Shown: positions 8,394 through 16,873 of the stretch, in pieces
How the letters are laid out: every line of letters begins with the position of its first letter
Numbering within the stretch: the first letter of the stretch is position 1
NCBI RefSeq assembly: GCF_001729745.1
Contig: NZ_CP017186.1
Location: forward strand, 2,542,001-2,606,000
Origin: Enterobacter hormaechei subsp. hoffmannii
GTDB lineage: Bacteria > Pseudomonadota > Gammaproteobacteria > Enterobacterales > Enterobacteriaceae
Length of the DNA stretch: 64,000 bases
Direction of reading: 5' to 3'
The notes under the pieces: generated by a model
Told to the model about the DNA's origin: nothing
What the model saw: the letters and a program-made list of their open reading frames with translations, nothing else
Databases searched by the model: none
Position numbers and translations under genes: made by a program

Positions 8394-9978
8394 TTAATTT
8401 TTCAACGGTGTGATCTTTAATTGATTTAGCGGAGTAGGATCTATGGCCGCCTCTGGGATACCACCTGAAGTATATCCTCCCGGCAACCAAAATTCATTTG
8501 CTCCTCGTTCATTTCCTGTTGGCATTCTTAAACCTGTCGGATTATTAATATCAACTCTTAAAGGAGCGTCTCCGAGATCACCTGCATTTAACCCTAACAA
8601 TCTTTCAAGCTTTGGAATGTTCCCACCCGAACGTCTAATTAAGTCATCAGCAACGGTCCTTGGCATAACAAAGTGGCCTCCTGGAGGACCTAAATGACTA
8701 AATTCAGGATTAATACCCCAAACGAACTTAGTAACCCCTCCCTTGAATAGTTCTAAATGCCTACTAATTTTTCCTGCATCGAGGTATGTCGCCGGATTAG
8801 GGAAATCTGGCTTTGAAATTCCATGAGTAGCTCGGTAGGCCCGTGCAGCATGACCTCTTGTAGCAAAAGCACCTCGAGTTTTGCTCTGGAAATCATTCCA
8901 GCTATTTCTGCACGATAACCCCCACGGATCCACCCATCCCAGCGCATTCGGCGCATACTGGTAAAGATTTATCCCCCCCGCCAGCCCTATCGGGTCCTGC
9001 TGCGTAAACCGTCCGCAGTCCGGGTCGTAATACCGGAACAGATTGTAGTGCAGCCCTGTCTCGCGGTCCAGGTATTGCCCCTGCATGCGCAGGTTCTGGG
9101 AATATCCTGATACCTGCGTTTCGCTTTCCCGCAGCAGTTTGCCCCAGGCGCTGTTCACCCCTTCCCAGCGCACCTGCCCTTCGCTATCCGTCATCCGCTC
9201 CGGTGTGCCGTTGGGCTGACAGTGGAACCAGAAGATTTCCGGGGCATCAACGCCGTCAATTCGTGCCAGCGGATCGTAGCTGTCCTGATCGCTGTAGACG
9301 TAGGTCAGCGGCTCATCCCCGTGCACTTCCTGCAACAGCCGGAACCCTTCCCAGACAAACCGGGTGGTGACCGGTTTGCCGGTTGGCTGGCCGCCCAGCA
9401 TCTGGCGGCGCGTTTTGCTGATGCGTCGCCCGAGAGGATCGTAGCGGAAGCTGACCTCCGTCTGCGGTCTGTTGCGGTCCCGTGGCTGGCTGATGACCTC
9501 CGTCAGGCGGTGCTCGCCGTCGTAGCGGTAGTGCCAGCGGGTCTGGCCATTATCCTTCTCCACGGTGCGGCCATGGATGTCATAACGCCAGCGAATACCG
9601 TTGAGCTGCGTCAGACGGTTGTGCGTGACTTTCTCAGCAGCCCCCTCAAGCGGGTTACCGGCCGCATCCCAGCGCCACTGCTCCTGACCGGGCAGCGTGC
9701 CGTCCTGAACGAGCAGGCGCCCTGCGCTGTCGTACTGCCAGCGGTACCAGCTGAACGGGTTATCGTCCCGCTCTTCGCGGACAAGATTATTGCGATAGTC
9801 GTAATCCCAGCGGCGGGACCAGCGGCGCGGCGACGGGCGCTGGGCATTGCCGGTAAAAACGTCCCGGCGATGCAGTCGGCCAAGGCGGTCGTATTCGCTG
9901 CGGGTGGTCAGCAGCCTCTGGGTGCGGCTGGTCTCACGGTGGAGTTCGTCGCGGGTATACTGACAGCTTATTGAGGGT
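8394..9978 (-). CDS. orphan rhs tip 4 (5'-truncated), unassigned toxin
   Basis: The longest orphan tip. Rhs homology runs to about 9978 and matches 11725-12785 of the full-length gene at nearly every base. The frame is open, but the first usable start is the GTG at 9563 inside the repeats. The toxin (about 170 residues after D-P-W-G-L-S) has a helical front, then G-G-H-F-V-M-P, and ends with a conserved-looking block: L-R-M-P-x-G-N-E-R-G-A-N, then W-L-P-G-G-x-T-x-G-G-I-P-E-A. I do not recognise the fold. A 65-residue immunity gene follows. ychF remnant B begins at the truncation point. Confidence 0.7.
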
Positions 9979-9984
9979 AGGATT

Positions 9985-10080
9985 CAGCAAGGAGCGTAAG
10001 AGGCAGCCCGAATATGAGCTGAAGGTAAAAATTACATCGTTAAAGATGGCGACGTGATGAGCTTCTTGTTTAACGTTTGA
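9985..10080 (+). pseudogene. ychF: ychF 3' end (remnant B)
   Basis: The plus-strand frame ending with TGA at 10078 gives the exact YchF C-terminus: Q-G-A-stop-E-A-A-R-I-stop-A-E-G-K-N-Y-I-V-K-D-G-D-V-M-S-F-L-F-N-V. The two in-frame stops replace a Lys and an Arg codon by single-base changes. The region overlaps remnant D in YchF coordinates, so the remnants are duplicates and not pieces of one split gene. It directly abuts the truncated end of orphan rhs tip 4. Confidence 0.85.
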
Positions 10081-10096
10081 TTTGTTTTGAATGAAA

Positions 10097-10125
10097 AAAA
10101 TCCACGCTTTGGCATGGATTTTTTT
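10097..10125. terminator. hairpin terminator after ychF remnant B
   Basis: AAAAATCCACGC and GCATGGATTTTTTT form an A/T-flanked hairpin 17 nt after the ychF stop. It closely matches the hairpin at 672-700, so it is probably the original ychF terminator carried along with the duplications. Confidence 0.6.
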
Positions 10126-10126
10126 C

Positions 10127-10225
10127 GATTTTCACCCTGAGCGTTGAAGATGGTCAAAACAGTTGGCAACGGCTTTGTCTCGCTTAACACAAACACTAAT
10201 TGGCGTGTTGAATCGATCATTGCAT
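10127..10225 (-). pseudogene. fragment of an orphan immunity gene
   Basis: About 33 codons match the middle of the 121-residue protein at 5281-5646 (D-S-T-R-Q-L-V-F, then L-S-E-T-K-P-L-P-T-V-L-T-I-F-N-x-Q-G-E). Both flanks are missing: the upstream side merges into spacer behind the gene ending at 10256, and the downstream side stops at the terminator after ychF remnant B. Confidence 0.65.
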
Positions 10226-10255
10226 TATCTCAAAATGGTATGCTGAAAATATATT

Positions 10256-10774
10256 TTATCCTTTAGCGATCAAAACGCTTCTATGATCAGTTTCATTTTT
10301 TATCCAGAACATTTCATCTTGAGGTAACGATCCATTACTGCAAAAATCAACAAGTTCACCGTGCCAACCATCAGGCACATATTCTTGATAATGCATACTC
10401 TCAACATATTCCGAATATAATTTTTTATTATCAAAGTCTATAAATAAATCCGGCATAAGTTCATATATATCCCACCAAGTTGTTTTTTGCGAAAGCCTAT
10501 TATAAAACTCCTCAGCTATGTCATCCTTTTCGTATGAATAACCATCTTTAATTAAATCATCAATGAATATCTGCGCGTTTCCCTCATTTACTACTGGTAT
10601 GTCATATCTTTCCTTATGGATATCCTGAAGGTTTATTTCCACCCCACTTTTCACAAAATCCTCTACCCATTTAACTCTGTCGAAGACCCACATTTCCTTG
10701 AACGCAACGAACCAATAAAATCTTCCTTCATACTTAACTATCACAAGGAGTTCGTCATCTTTATTGATATTCAT
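10256..10774 (-). CDS. putative immunity protein paired with a toxin stub
   Basis: A 172-residue, strongly acidic protein rich in W, Y and D, without signal or membrane segments. It lies 8 nt behind the stop of the displaced toxin stub at 10783-11058, so it is probably the inhibitor of that toxin. It may still confer protection although the toxin is truncated. The family is not recognised. Confidence 0.55.
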   Translation of the reverse strand: MNINKDDELLVIVKYEGRFYWFVAFKEMWVFDRVKWVEDFVKSGVEINLQDIHKERYDIPVVNEGNAQIFIDDLIKDGYSYEKDDIAEEFYNRLSQKTTWWDIYELMPDLFIDFDNKKLYSEYVESMHYQEYVPDGWHGELVDFCSNGSLPQDEMFWIKNETDHRSVLIAKG

Positions 10775-10782
10775 ATAGTAAC

Positions 10783-11058
10783 CTATCTTACATTCCCGGA
10801 GCCTGGAATCGCTACTTCTTCAAGCCATTCTGGCCATATTGATGGTAATTCATGCGACCTACCTGGCGTAGTCGGATCCACGCGTTTAGGAGCTAATCCC
10901 CCTTGATTTAACGGATTAGTACGATAACCTGCCTGAGGTATTGCACTTTCTTCAATGAAATCCGCCATCCATTTAGGTACTTTAAAGAGACAACTTCAGC
11001 ATTTCCACCTCTAATATCAAGGAAATGCTGAGCATGTGAGCTATCTCCAATATATCTG
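10783..11058 (-). pseudogene. displaced Rhs toxin C-terminal stub, frameshifted
   Basis: Two frames join to a toxin end of about 90 residues. The first reads D-R-Y-I-G-D-S-S-H-A-Q-H-F-L-D-I-R-G-G-N-A-E-V-V-S. One base is lost in a TTTAAA run near 10980, and the second frame continues K-V-P-K-W-M-A-D-F ... Q-A-G-Y-R-T-N-P-L-N-Q-G-G. It starts abruptly right after the stop of the small immunity gene at 11059, with no rhs core in front. It looks like an older toxin displaced downstream when the current toxin and immunity were installed, together with its immunity gene at 10256-10774. The 61-residue frame starting at 10968 is only its end. Confidence 0.6.
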
Positions 11059-11265
11059 TCAACAAAAATAAAAGTAAATATCCCGTATTAAATCTCCATC
11101 AACTTCATCGACAGTTCTGGTTTTGATTTTATTAAAGTCAGCTAAAATACCTTTCACTGGCACAGTAGACTTTGATATATCATCATAAAATGCTTTTTGT
11201 TGACTTTCCGGAACATATTTTTTTATTAAAAAAACAAGATTCTTTCGTAACTCTTCATCTGTCAT
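11059..11265 (-). CDS. putative immunity protein of the full-length Rhs
   Basis: A 68-residue helical, charged protein. The ATG at 11265 lies 5 nt after the rhs stop (GTG at 11268 is an alternative), with a GGAG site inside the rhs end. By position it is the cognate immunity of the active Rhs toxin. The 75-residue protein at 343-570 looks like a diverged paralogue: both have a helical front, a central P-x-K-G-I, and an aromatic C-terminus. No domain is recognised. Confidence 0.65.
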   Translation of the reverse strand: MTDEELRKNLVFLIKKYVPESQQKAFYDDISKSTVPVKGILADFNKIKTRTVDEVDGDLIRDIYFYFC

Positions 11266-11270
11266 CACTT

Positions 11271-14200
11271 TTACTCCGGAATTATAGTAACACGTTCAAA
11301 AATAACAGGGTAATTTCGTTCGATTGGTAGCAACTGTAATGCCCCACCTTTACCATACTCAGGATATGCACTGGTGAAAAGCTCATATCCAGGCCCTCGA
11401 CCACCATTGGCAAGAGGTACTTGCACTTGAGGTACTCCATTTTTATACAGTTGTAATGTATCAAACTCACCTAATAAACGTGCATCACTCCATGAATCAG
11501 GATTACCTTTCTCATAAAAAATTTGATAGGCGTCCCTGGCTTCATTTGCAGATTTATATTTCGTATACCCAAAATAACTTAACGGGGCTGATTTATTTTC
11601 TATTGTCTGTGGAGCATATTTGCTATCCATATAACGATATGCTGTAGAAGGCATAGTCGAACTAGGGCCACTTGGACCAACATAGAAATCAGGTTTTGTT
11701 TTACCACTACACTCACGGCTCAACCCCCACGGATCCACCCATCCCAGCGCATTCGGCGCATACTGGTAAAGATTTATCCCCCCCGCCAGCCCTATCGGGT
11801 CCTGCTGCGTAAACCGTCCGCAGTCCGGGTCGTAATACCGGAACAGATTGTAGTGCAGCCCTGTCTCGCGGTCCAGGTATTGCCCCTGCATGCGCAGGTT
11901 CTGGGAATATCCTGATACCTGCGTTTCGCTTTCCCGCAGCAGTTTGCCCCAGGCGCTGTTCACCCCTTCCCAGCGCACCTGCCCTTCGATATCCGTCATC
12001 CGCTCCGGTGTGCCGTTGGGCTGACAGTGGAACCAGAAGATTTCCGGGGCATCAACGCCGTCAATACGTGCCAGCGGATCGTAGCTGTCCTGATCGCTGT
12101 AGACGTAGGTCAGCGGCTCATCCCCGTGCACTTCCTGCAACAGCCGGAACCCTTCCCAGACAAACCGGGTGGTGACCGGCCTGCCGGTTGGCTGGCCGCC
12201 CAGCATCTGGCGGCGCGTTTTGCTGATGCGTCGCCCGAGAGGATCGTAGCGGAAGCTGACCTCCGTCTGCGGTCTGTTGCGGTCCCGTGGCTGGCTGATG
12301 ACCTCCGTCAGGCGGTGCTCGCCGTCGTAGCGGTAGTGCCAGCGGGTCTGGCCATTATCCTTCTCCACGGTGCGGCCATGGATGTCATAACGCCAGCGAA
12401 TACCGTTGAGCTGCGTCAGACGGTTGTGCGTGACTTTCTCAGCAGCCCCCTCAAGCGGGTTACCGGCCGCATCCCAGCGCCACTGCTCCTGACCGGGCAG
12501 CGTGCCGTCCTGAACGAGCAGGCGCCCTGCGCTGTCGTACTGCCAGCGGTACCAGCTGAACGGGTTATCGTCCCGCTCTTCGCGGACAAGATTATTGCGA
12601 TAGTCGTAATCCCAGCGGCGGGACCAGCGGCGCGGCGACGGGCGCTGGGCATTGCCGGTAAAAACGTCCCGGCGATGCAGTCGGCCAAGGCGGTCGTATT
12701 CGCTGCGGGTGGTCAGCAGCCCCTGCGTACGGCTGGTTTCACGATGGAGTTCGTCGCGGGTAAAGTCGGAGACCGACAGCTTATCAAGGGCAATGCTGAG
12801 CAGATGCCCGCTACCGTAATAGAATTGTTTCAGCTCCCGGCCATCCGGCAGCGTAACGGAGGTGCGGTTGCCAAGGGCGTCATACTGCCACGCCAGCTCG
12901 CCGTGTTCGCCCGTTTCGCGCGTGACGCGTCCAAGCGCGTCATACTCAAACACAAGCTCCTGCTCGGCTTCGGCGCTCCAGGCATCGGCTGAAAGCGCAG
13001 GATGCAGTCCAATCCGGCTCAGAAGGCCGGACGGGGTGTAATGGTAGCGGGTCTGCCATTCCGGCGTGGTGCGGGCGACCAGCTGGCCGCTCGCGCTCCA
13101 GGCGAAGGCATGGGTAATGGCCTCCGGATGTCCGGCGGCAAAGGTGCGCGCTATCGTACGCCCGCAGGCGTCGTAGCGATACTGCGAGGCCACGCCATCC
13201 AGCCCCACCTCTTCCAGCAGCAGCGAGTCCGCACCCCAGCGGAACTGATACGCTTCGCCGTTTTCGTTTTCCAGGGCAATCAGACGCCCGCGGCTGTCCC
13301 AGCGGCGACGCACCTCTTCACCCTGCGTATTACGGGTGGCGGTTAAGCGTCCTGCCTCGTCGTATCTGAACTCGCTCTCTTTCCCGTCGGCGCCCGCATG
13401 CTTCACCGGCAGGCCACGCGCGTTCCATTTGAGCGACTCGGTCCAGCCTTCCGGGCGGTCGAGCTGCACCGGACGCCCCGCGGCGTCGTAGCGGTAACGC
13501 GTCTCTTCGCCGTCGGCGCTTATCTCAGCCACCAGCCAGCCCAGCGGATGATAACGGTATTGTGTCACACGGCCCGAACAGTCCGTAACACGCACCATCT
13601 GCCCGGCCTCGTTGTACTCCTGGTAGCGGCTGTTGCCGGCGGCATCAACTTCTTCCACGACCTGACCAAACTCGTCCCGACGAAGCAGCGTGGTCTGCCC
13701 CATCGGATCCACCACGCACTTCAGCCCGTGATGTTCGTCATACAGGAAACGGGTGGCGCTACCGTCGGCTTCGATGATGGAGGCCGGAAGCGCACGGTGC
13801 TCCAGCCAGGTGGTGGCGCGTGTATTGCCGTCGGCGTCGATCTCCTGCACCCGGTTGCCCATGTCGTCATAGACGAAGGTAACGGCATGACCGAGCGGAT
13901 CGATGCGGCGCGTGAGGAGTTCGTTGTCATCCCACTCGTAGCGCCAGTTCTCACCGCGCTCGTCAACGTAGCGAACAATCAGGTTCTGCGCGTTCCAGTA
14001 ATGCTTTCGCGTCTGGCCGTCGTAGTGAACGACGGTCGTCAGCCCGGCGGCTAAATCGTAGCTAAAGCGACAGCCGTCGCCGGTGCTGGTGCGGTTTTCC
14101 ACCACGCGCCAGTGGTCGAATTTTTGCCAGCGGTATTCACTCTCCAGACCGCCCGGCAGACGGTGCCAGACCATCAGGCCATCATCGTTATAACGGTATT

Positions 14201-15704
14201 CACGGGTTACCACGCCGGAGGCATCCGTTGCGCTGGCCAGTTGGCCGCGCACGTCGTACCCCCACTGCATCATCGGCCATGTCTGGTTGCCGTCAAAATG
14301 GCTCGCCGAGGTAACGCGCTGCGGGAAACGTTCATTTTCATAACGCAGGGTGACATCGATCGCCCGCGGCTCATCGTGCAGACCGACCAGCCGCCCGTGT
14401 TCATCCCATTCTGTCAGCAACGCGTTGCCGTACTCGTCGCTGAGGGAGGCCAGGCGCAGGATGGCTGGGTTAGCGCGGGTCGGTTTATACAGACGCCACA
14501 CCGCGCCGTCATCGTCGGCAATCGCCACGTCGCCGCTCTCATTGCGGCGGATGATAATGCCTTCGCTGATGCTGTAAAACGCGCGGTCGACCGGCGGCAG
14601 TTCAAAGCTCAGCTCGCGCCCGGTTTCATCGAACCAGGTGGCGTTGTTTTCTTCCAGCGTCAGATAGCTGTCAAAGGTGGTAGCCCAGCCCAGACCAAAC
14701 AGCCCTTCGCGGGTGGTCAGGCTGTTGTAGCTGCGTTGCCAGCGTAGCGGAAAGCGCCCCGGCAGCGAGAAATCGAGTTCGTCGTCGTCATTCAGCACCT
14801 TCACGCCGGTAGCGGCGTGAACCGGGTGCGAGGAGCCGAACACGGCGTTGACGGCCATATCAGCCAGCATCCCGCCACCGGCAGCAGCCAGCGCGCAGGG
14901 CATGTTTTTCAGGATCTTGCCCGGACGCCCGCGCAGCAGGGAGAGCGCAATCATCCCCAGCGCCAGGCCCGGCGTTTTGCCGCTTTTAATATCGCGAACT
15001 GTGAGGGTGTCGCCGCCGATGATCACGTTCGGGGAGACGTCGTCGGAAACGGTGCCTTCGCAGGTGGTGCGATCTTTTGCACGCACCGCGGGCTGCCCGT
15101 TGATAAAAACGCTTTTCGAGCCTTCCGCCAGATACTGCGGCCCGGAGTGTTTCTCGCACGCCACCTTGTCTTCTTCCAGCGGCGAGGTCCCGGCAGCGGC
15201 AGAGGCCACGCTCGGCTGCCACATTTCGCTGCCGAACTGTCCGGCAGCGGCAAGCAGCATGCCCGCGTAGTCGGCAAAGCTGCCCGGAGACTGCGGCTCA
15301 GGGGAAGGAGTATCGGCAGGCGTCAAGGTCCCGGCTGCGCGTGCAGCGGGGATCGCATTGGTAAGAACGTTGCTGGAACCGGTAGTGATCTTACCCGCAG
15401 GCGACGGCGGGAAAAGCGCGTTGCCCAGCCCTTCAGCGGCGTTGCTGATATCGTCGGTGATCCCCGCAACGTTCGCCAGGACACCCCCAATAATGCCGCT
15501 CAGCAGACAGCTGGATCCGATCGCCGCCACGCCTGCGGCTGCCGCCCCGGCTCCCAGCAGTGGCGCCGCCACGGTAGCTGCTGCCCCCACCGCCGCGCCA
15601 ATCACCGCATAGGCGGCACCTTCCGCCACAATGCTGGTTATATCAGCAAAAATGCTGGAGTGAATAATCTCGTCGCCCTTACGGGCCGCGTTGTTATCGC
15701 TCAT
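11271..15704 (-). CDS. rhs: full-length PAAR-Rhs T6SS effector
   Basis: A 1477-residue polymorphic toxin exported on the VgrG spike. N-terminus: hydrophobic Gly/Ala-rich segment (about 30-80), typical of EagR-dependent Rhs proteins. A PAAR-like spike-tip region (about 100-240) has K-S-V-F-I-N-G-Q-P-A and C/H residues; a second hydrophobic stretch spans about 243-292. Then come YD repeats that build the Rhs shell. The RHS core with D-P-I-G-L and D-P-W-G-L (about 1324-1328) marks the autoproteolytic release site. The last 148 residues are the toxin, with Y-R-Y-M, S-Y-F-G-Y and a terminal Y-G-K-G-G-A-L-Q; the activity is unassigned, and the G-G-x-x-Q end recalls NAD-using toxins. The chaperone gene ends 4 nt upstream and immunity follows. 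This is the only rhs here with an intact 5' end. Confidence 0.93.
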   Translation of the reverse strand: MSDNNAARKGDEIIHSSIFADITSIVAEGAAYAVIGAAVGAAATVAAPLLGAGAAAAGVAAIGSSCLLSGIIGGVLANVAGITDDISNAAEGLGNALFPPSPAGKITTGSSNVLTNAIPAARAAGTLTPADTPSPEPQSPGSFADYAGMLLAAAGQFGSEMWQPSVASAAAGTSPLEEDKVACEKHSGPQYLAEGSKSVFINGQPAVRAKDRTTCEGTVSDDVSPNVIIGGDTLTVRDIKSGKTPGLALGMIALSLLRGRPGKILKNMPCALAAAGGGMLADMAVNAVFGSSHPVHAATGVKVLNDDDELDFSLPGRFPLRWQRSYNSLTTREGLFGLGWATTFDSYLTLEENNATWFDETGRELSFELPPVDRAFYSISEGIIIRRNESGDVAIADDDGAVWRLYKPTRANPAILRLASLSDEYGNALLTEWDEHGRLVGLHDEPRAIDVTLRYENERFPQRVTSASHFDGNQTWPMMQWGYDVRGQLASATDASGVVTREYRYNDDGLMVWHRLPGGLESEYRWQKFDHWRVVENRTSTGDGCRFSYDLAAGLTTVVHYDGQTRKHYWNAQNLIVRYVDERGENWRYEWDDNELLTRRIDPLGHAVTFVYDDMGNRVQEIDADGNTRATTWLEHRALPASIIEADGSATRFLYDEHHGLKCVVDPMGQTTLLRRDEFGQVVEEVDAAGNSRYQEYNEAGQMVRVTDCSGRVTQYRYHPLGWLVAEISADGEETRYRYDAAGRPVQLDRPEGWTESLKWNARGLPVKHAGADGKESEFRYDEAGRLTATRNTQGEEVRRRWDSRGRLIALENENGEAYQFRWGADSLLLEEVGLDGVASQYRYDACGRTIARTFAAGHPEAITHAFAWSASGQLVARTTPEWQTRYHYTPSGLLSRIGLHPALSADAWSAEAEQELVFEYDALGRVTRETGEHGELAWQYDALGNRTSVTLPDGRELKQFYYGSGHLLSIALDKLSVSDFTRDELHRETSRTQGLLTTRSEYDRLGRLHRRDVFTGNAQRPSPRRWSRRWDYDYRNNLVREERDDNPFSWYRWQYDSAGRLLVQDGTLPGQEQWRWDAAGNPLEGAAEKVTHNRLTQLNGIRWRYDIHGRTVEKDNGQTRWHYRYDGEHRLTEVISQPRDRNRPQTEVSFRYDPLGRRISKTRRQMLGGQPTGRPVTTRFVWEGFRLLQEVHGDEPLTYVYSDQDSYDPLARIDGVDAPEIFWFHCQPNGTPERMTDIEGQVRWEGVNSAWGKLLRESETQVSGYSQNLRMQGQYLDRETGLHYNLFRYYDPDCGRFTQQDPIGLAGGINLYQYAPNALGWVDPWGLSRECSGKTKPDFYVGPSGPSSTMPSTAYRYMDSKYAPQTIENKSAPLSYFGYTKYKSANEARDAYQIFYEKGNPDSWSDARLLGEFDTLQLYKNGVPQVQVPLANGGRGPGYELFTSAYPEYGKGGALQLLPIERNYPVIFERVTIIPE

Positions 15705-15707
15705 GCC

Positions 15708-16148
15708 TTACACATTCCGGTTGTCGTTTAGCGTCAGACTTTGCTTCAGTGCGCTCCAGCGCGCCTCGTCCTCTTCCGTAAAGGCTTTTAAGGCCGAGAG
15801 GGTAAAAATCATCAGTACCGGTTTGCCCGGCGTCTGCACGGCCAGCTGTTTTTGCCACAGGCGCTGGCCGTTACGGTCAAAGGTGGTCTCAACTTCCAGT
15901 CCGCTAATGTTTCCGTCTGGCCCGGCTTTTACGTGCTGAAATTCGCTCTGGGCGATCTCCCCCATCTGAGGGCGCAGGACTTCCCACTGACGGTGGAACT
16001 CTTGTTCGTAATCGCTACCATCCGGGATGACGCCGCGGCTGACCACTACAGATAACCCGCTTTCGTCATCGCGAATAATGTTCATGCTGTTATCCTGCCA
16101 GGCAGCAGGGAAAAGGGAAAACGAACCTTCCTGGAGGGTGTATTTCAT
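15708..16148 (-). CDS. eagR: EagR-type T6SS effector chaperone (DUF1795/DcrB-like)
   Basis: A 146-residue DUF1795 protein. It starts M-K-Y-T-L-Q-E-G and continues with a P-x-x-W-x-D-x-S-M-N-I segment, then a beta-rich sandwich, as in EagR/EagT6 adaptors. These proteins bind the hydrophobic N-terminal segments of PAAR-Rhs effectors and keep them soluble until loaded on VgrG. The stop lies 4 nt before the rhs start, so the pair is translated together. Recognition is by overall similarity and location. Confidence 0.85.
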   Translation of the reverse strand: MKYTLQEGSFSLFPAAWQDNSMNIIRDDESGLSVVVSRGVIPDGSDYEQEFHRQWEVLRPQMGEIAQSEFQHVKAGPDGNISGLEVETTFDRNGQRLWQKQLAVQTPGKPVLMIFTLSALKAFTEEDEARWSALKQSLTLNDNRNV

Positions 16149-16354
16149 AAGTGAACTCGGGATGATATTAGAAAAATAAGATTAAAAGCGCTAAAGTTTA
16201 TACAGCCAATATTAATTACTGCTTAGCGACTCAGAGGGACAAGATCATTACAACGTTAGCACTTTCTTTTTTTCCGCAAAAACTTTAGGGGCAGCGATAT
16301 TATTGGCCGTTTGATAATTATCTTCTTTCACAGCCCGTAAAGTTGCCTCGCAAC

Positions 16355-16873
16355 TTAATGTTCGTAGCGTGACATAACTACCCTGCTCAGGCATTCCTGA
16401 TTCAGAACTGGAAAGCTAAATGCCCATGCCAGCCCGCGTTCATCGGTAGGAGTGCGATATCCAACTGATTGTCCCGGCGTGTTTCCGCGAGGGATATTAG
16501 ACAATTTCAGATCTGGAAAATGAGATTTGACTTGTTCAAGAGTAATACATGGTTGATTAATTACGAAAGAAACCAAAGATACGCTGTTATCGCCATTTCC
16601 CCATAAACGAACATCCACATCGCTGATCCGTGTGCCATCAGTTAACGTAAAGGGAGCTGAAGTATAACGGTCTTCTTTCTCCTGTGTATTATTAATCAGC
16701 GGTTGGTTAAACAGTTTACTGACATCCTCAACTTGTTTACCCCACACTGATTTCATTTCTTTGATCATTTGCCACAACGAATCTTGATTCATTTTATTAT
16801 GCCCTGCATAGGTAAATGCTGAAAATAGTGGAAGAACAATGAGGAATGTAGCTTTAATCATCCTACTTTCCAT
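16355..16873 (-). CDS. exported immunity protein for the VgrG metallopeptidase
   Basis: A protein of about 172 residues with an N-terminal signal peptide (hydrophobic F-L-I-V-L-P-L-F-S-A-F-T-Y-A, then G-H-N-K). I chose the ATG at 16873 because GGAGG lies just before it; it overlaps the end of vgrG by 11 nt in another frame. Two cysteines (P-C-I-T and E-C-L) could form a disulfide in the periplasm. Tight coupling to the vgrG carrying a metallopeptidase domain makes it the probable periplasmic inhibitor of that domain. No named family recognised. Confidence 0.6.
   Translation of the reverse strand: MESRMIKATFLIVLPLFSAFTYAGHNKMNQDSLWQMIKEMKSVWGKQVEDVSKLFNQPLINNTQEKEDRYTSAPFTLTDGTRISDVDVRLWGNGDNSVSLVSFVINQPCITLEQVKSHFPDLKLSNIPRGNTPGQSVGYRTPTDERGLAWAFSFPVLNQECLSRVVMSRYEH

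Noticed and set aside
2324..10080. One ychF gene split into pieces by inserted rhs modules
   Set aside because: The pieces at 7860-8013 and 9985-10080 both cover the same YchF C-terminal part, so they are separate copies; simple splitting cannot explain them.
12027..12992. A 321-codon plus-strand frame inside the full-length rhs, with similar frames opposite the orphan tips (for example 4187-4867, 9222-9974)
   Set aside because: It is the reverse reading of GC-rich rhs repeats; the minus frame has all the Rhs motifs, and the plus translations are low-complexity and occur in each copy only because the cores are duplicated.
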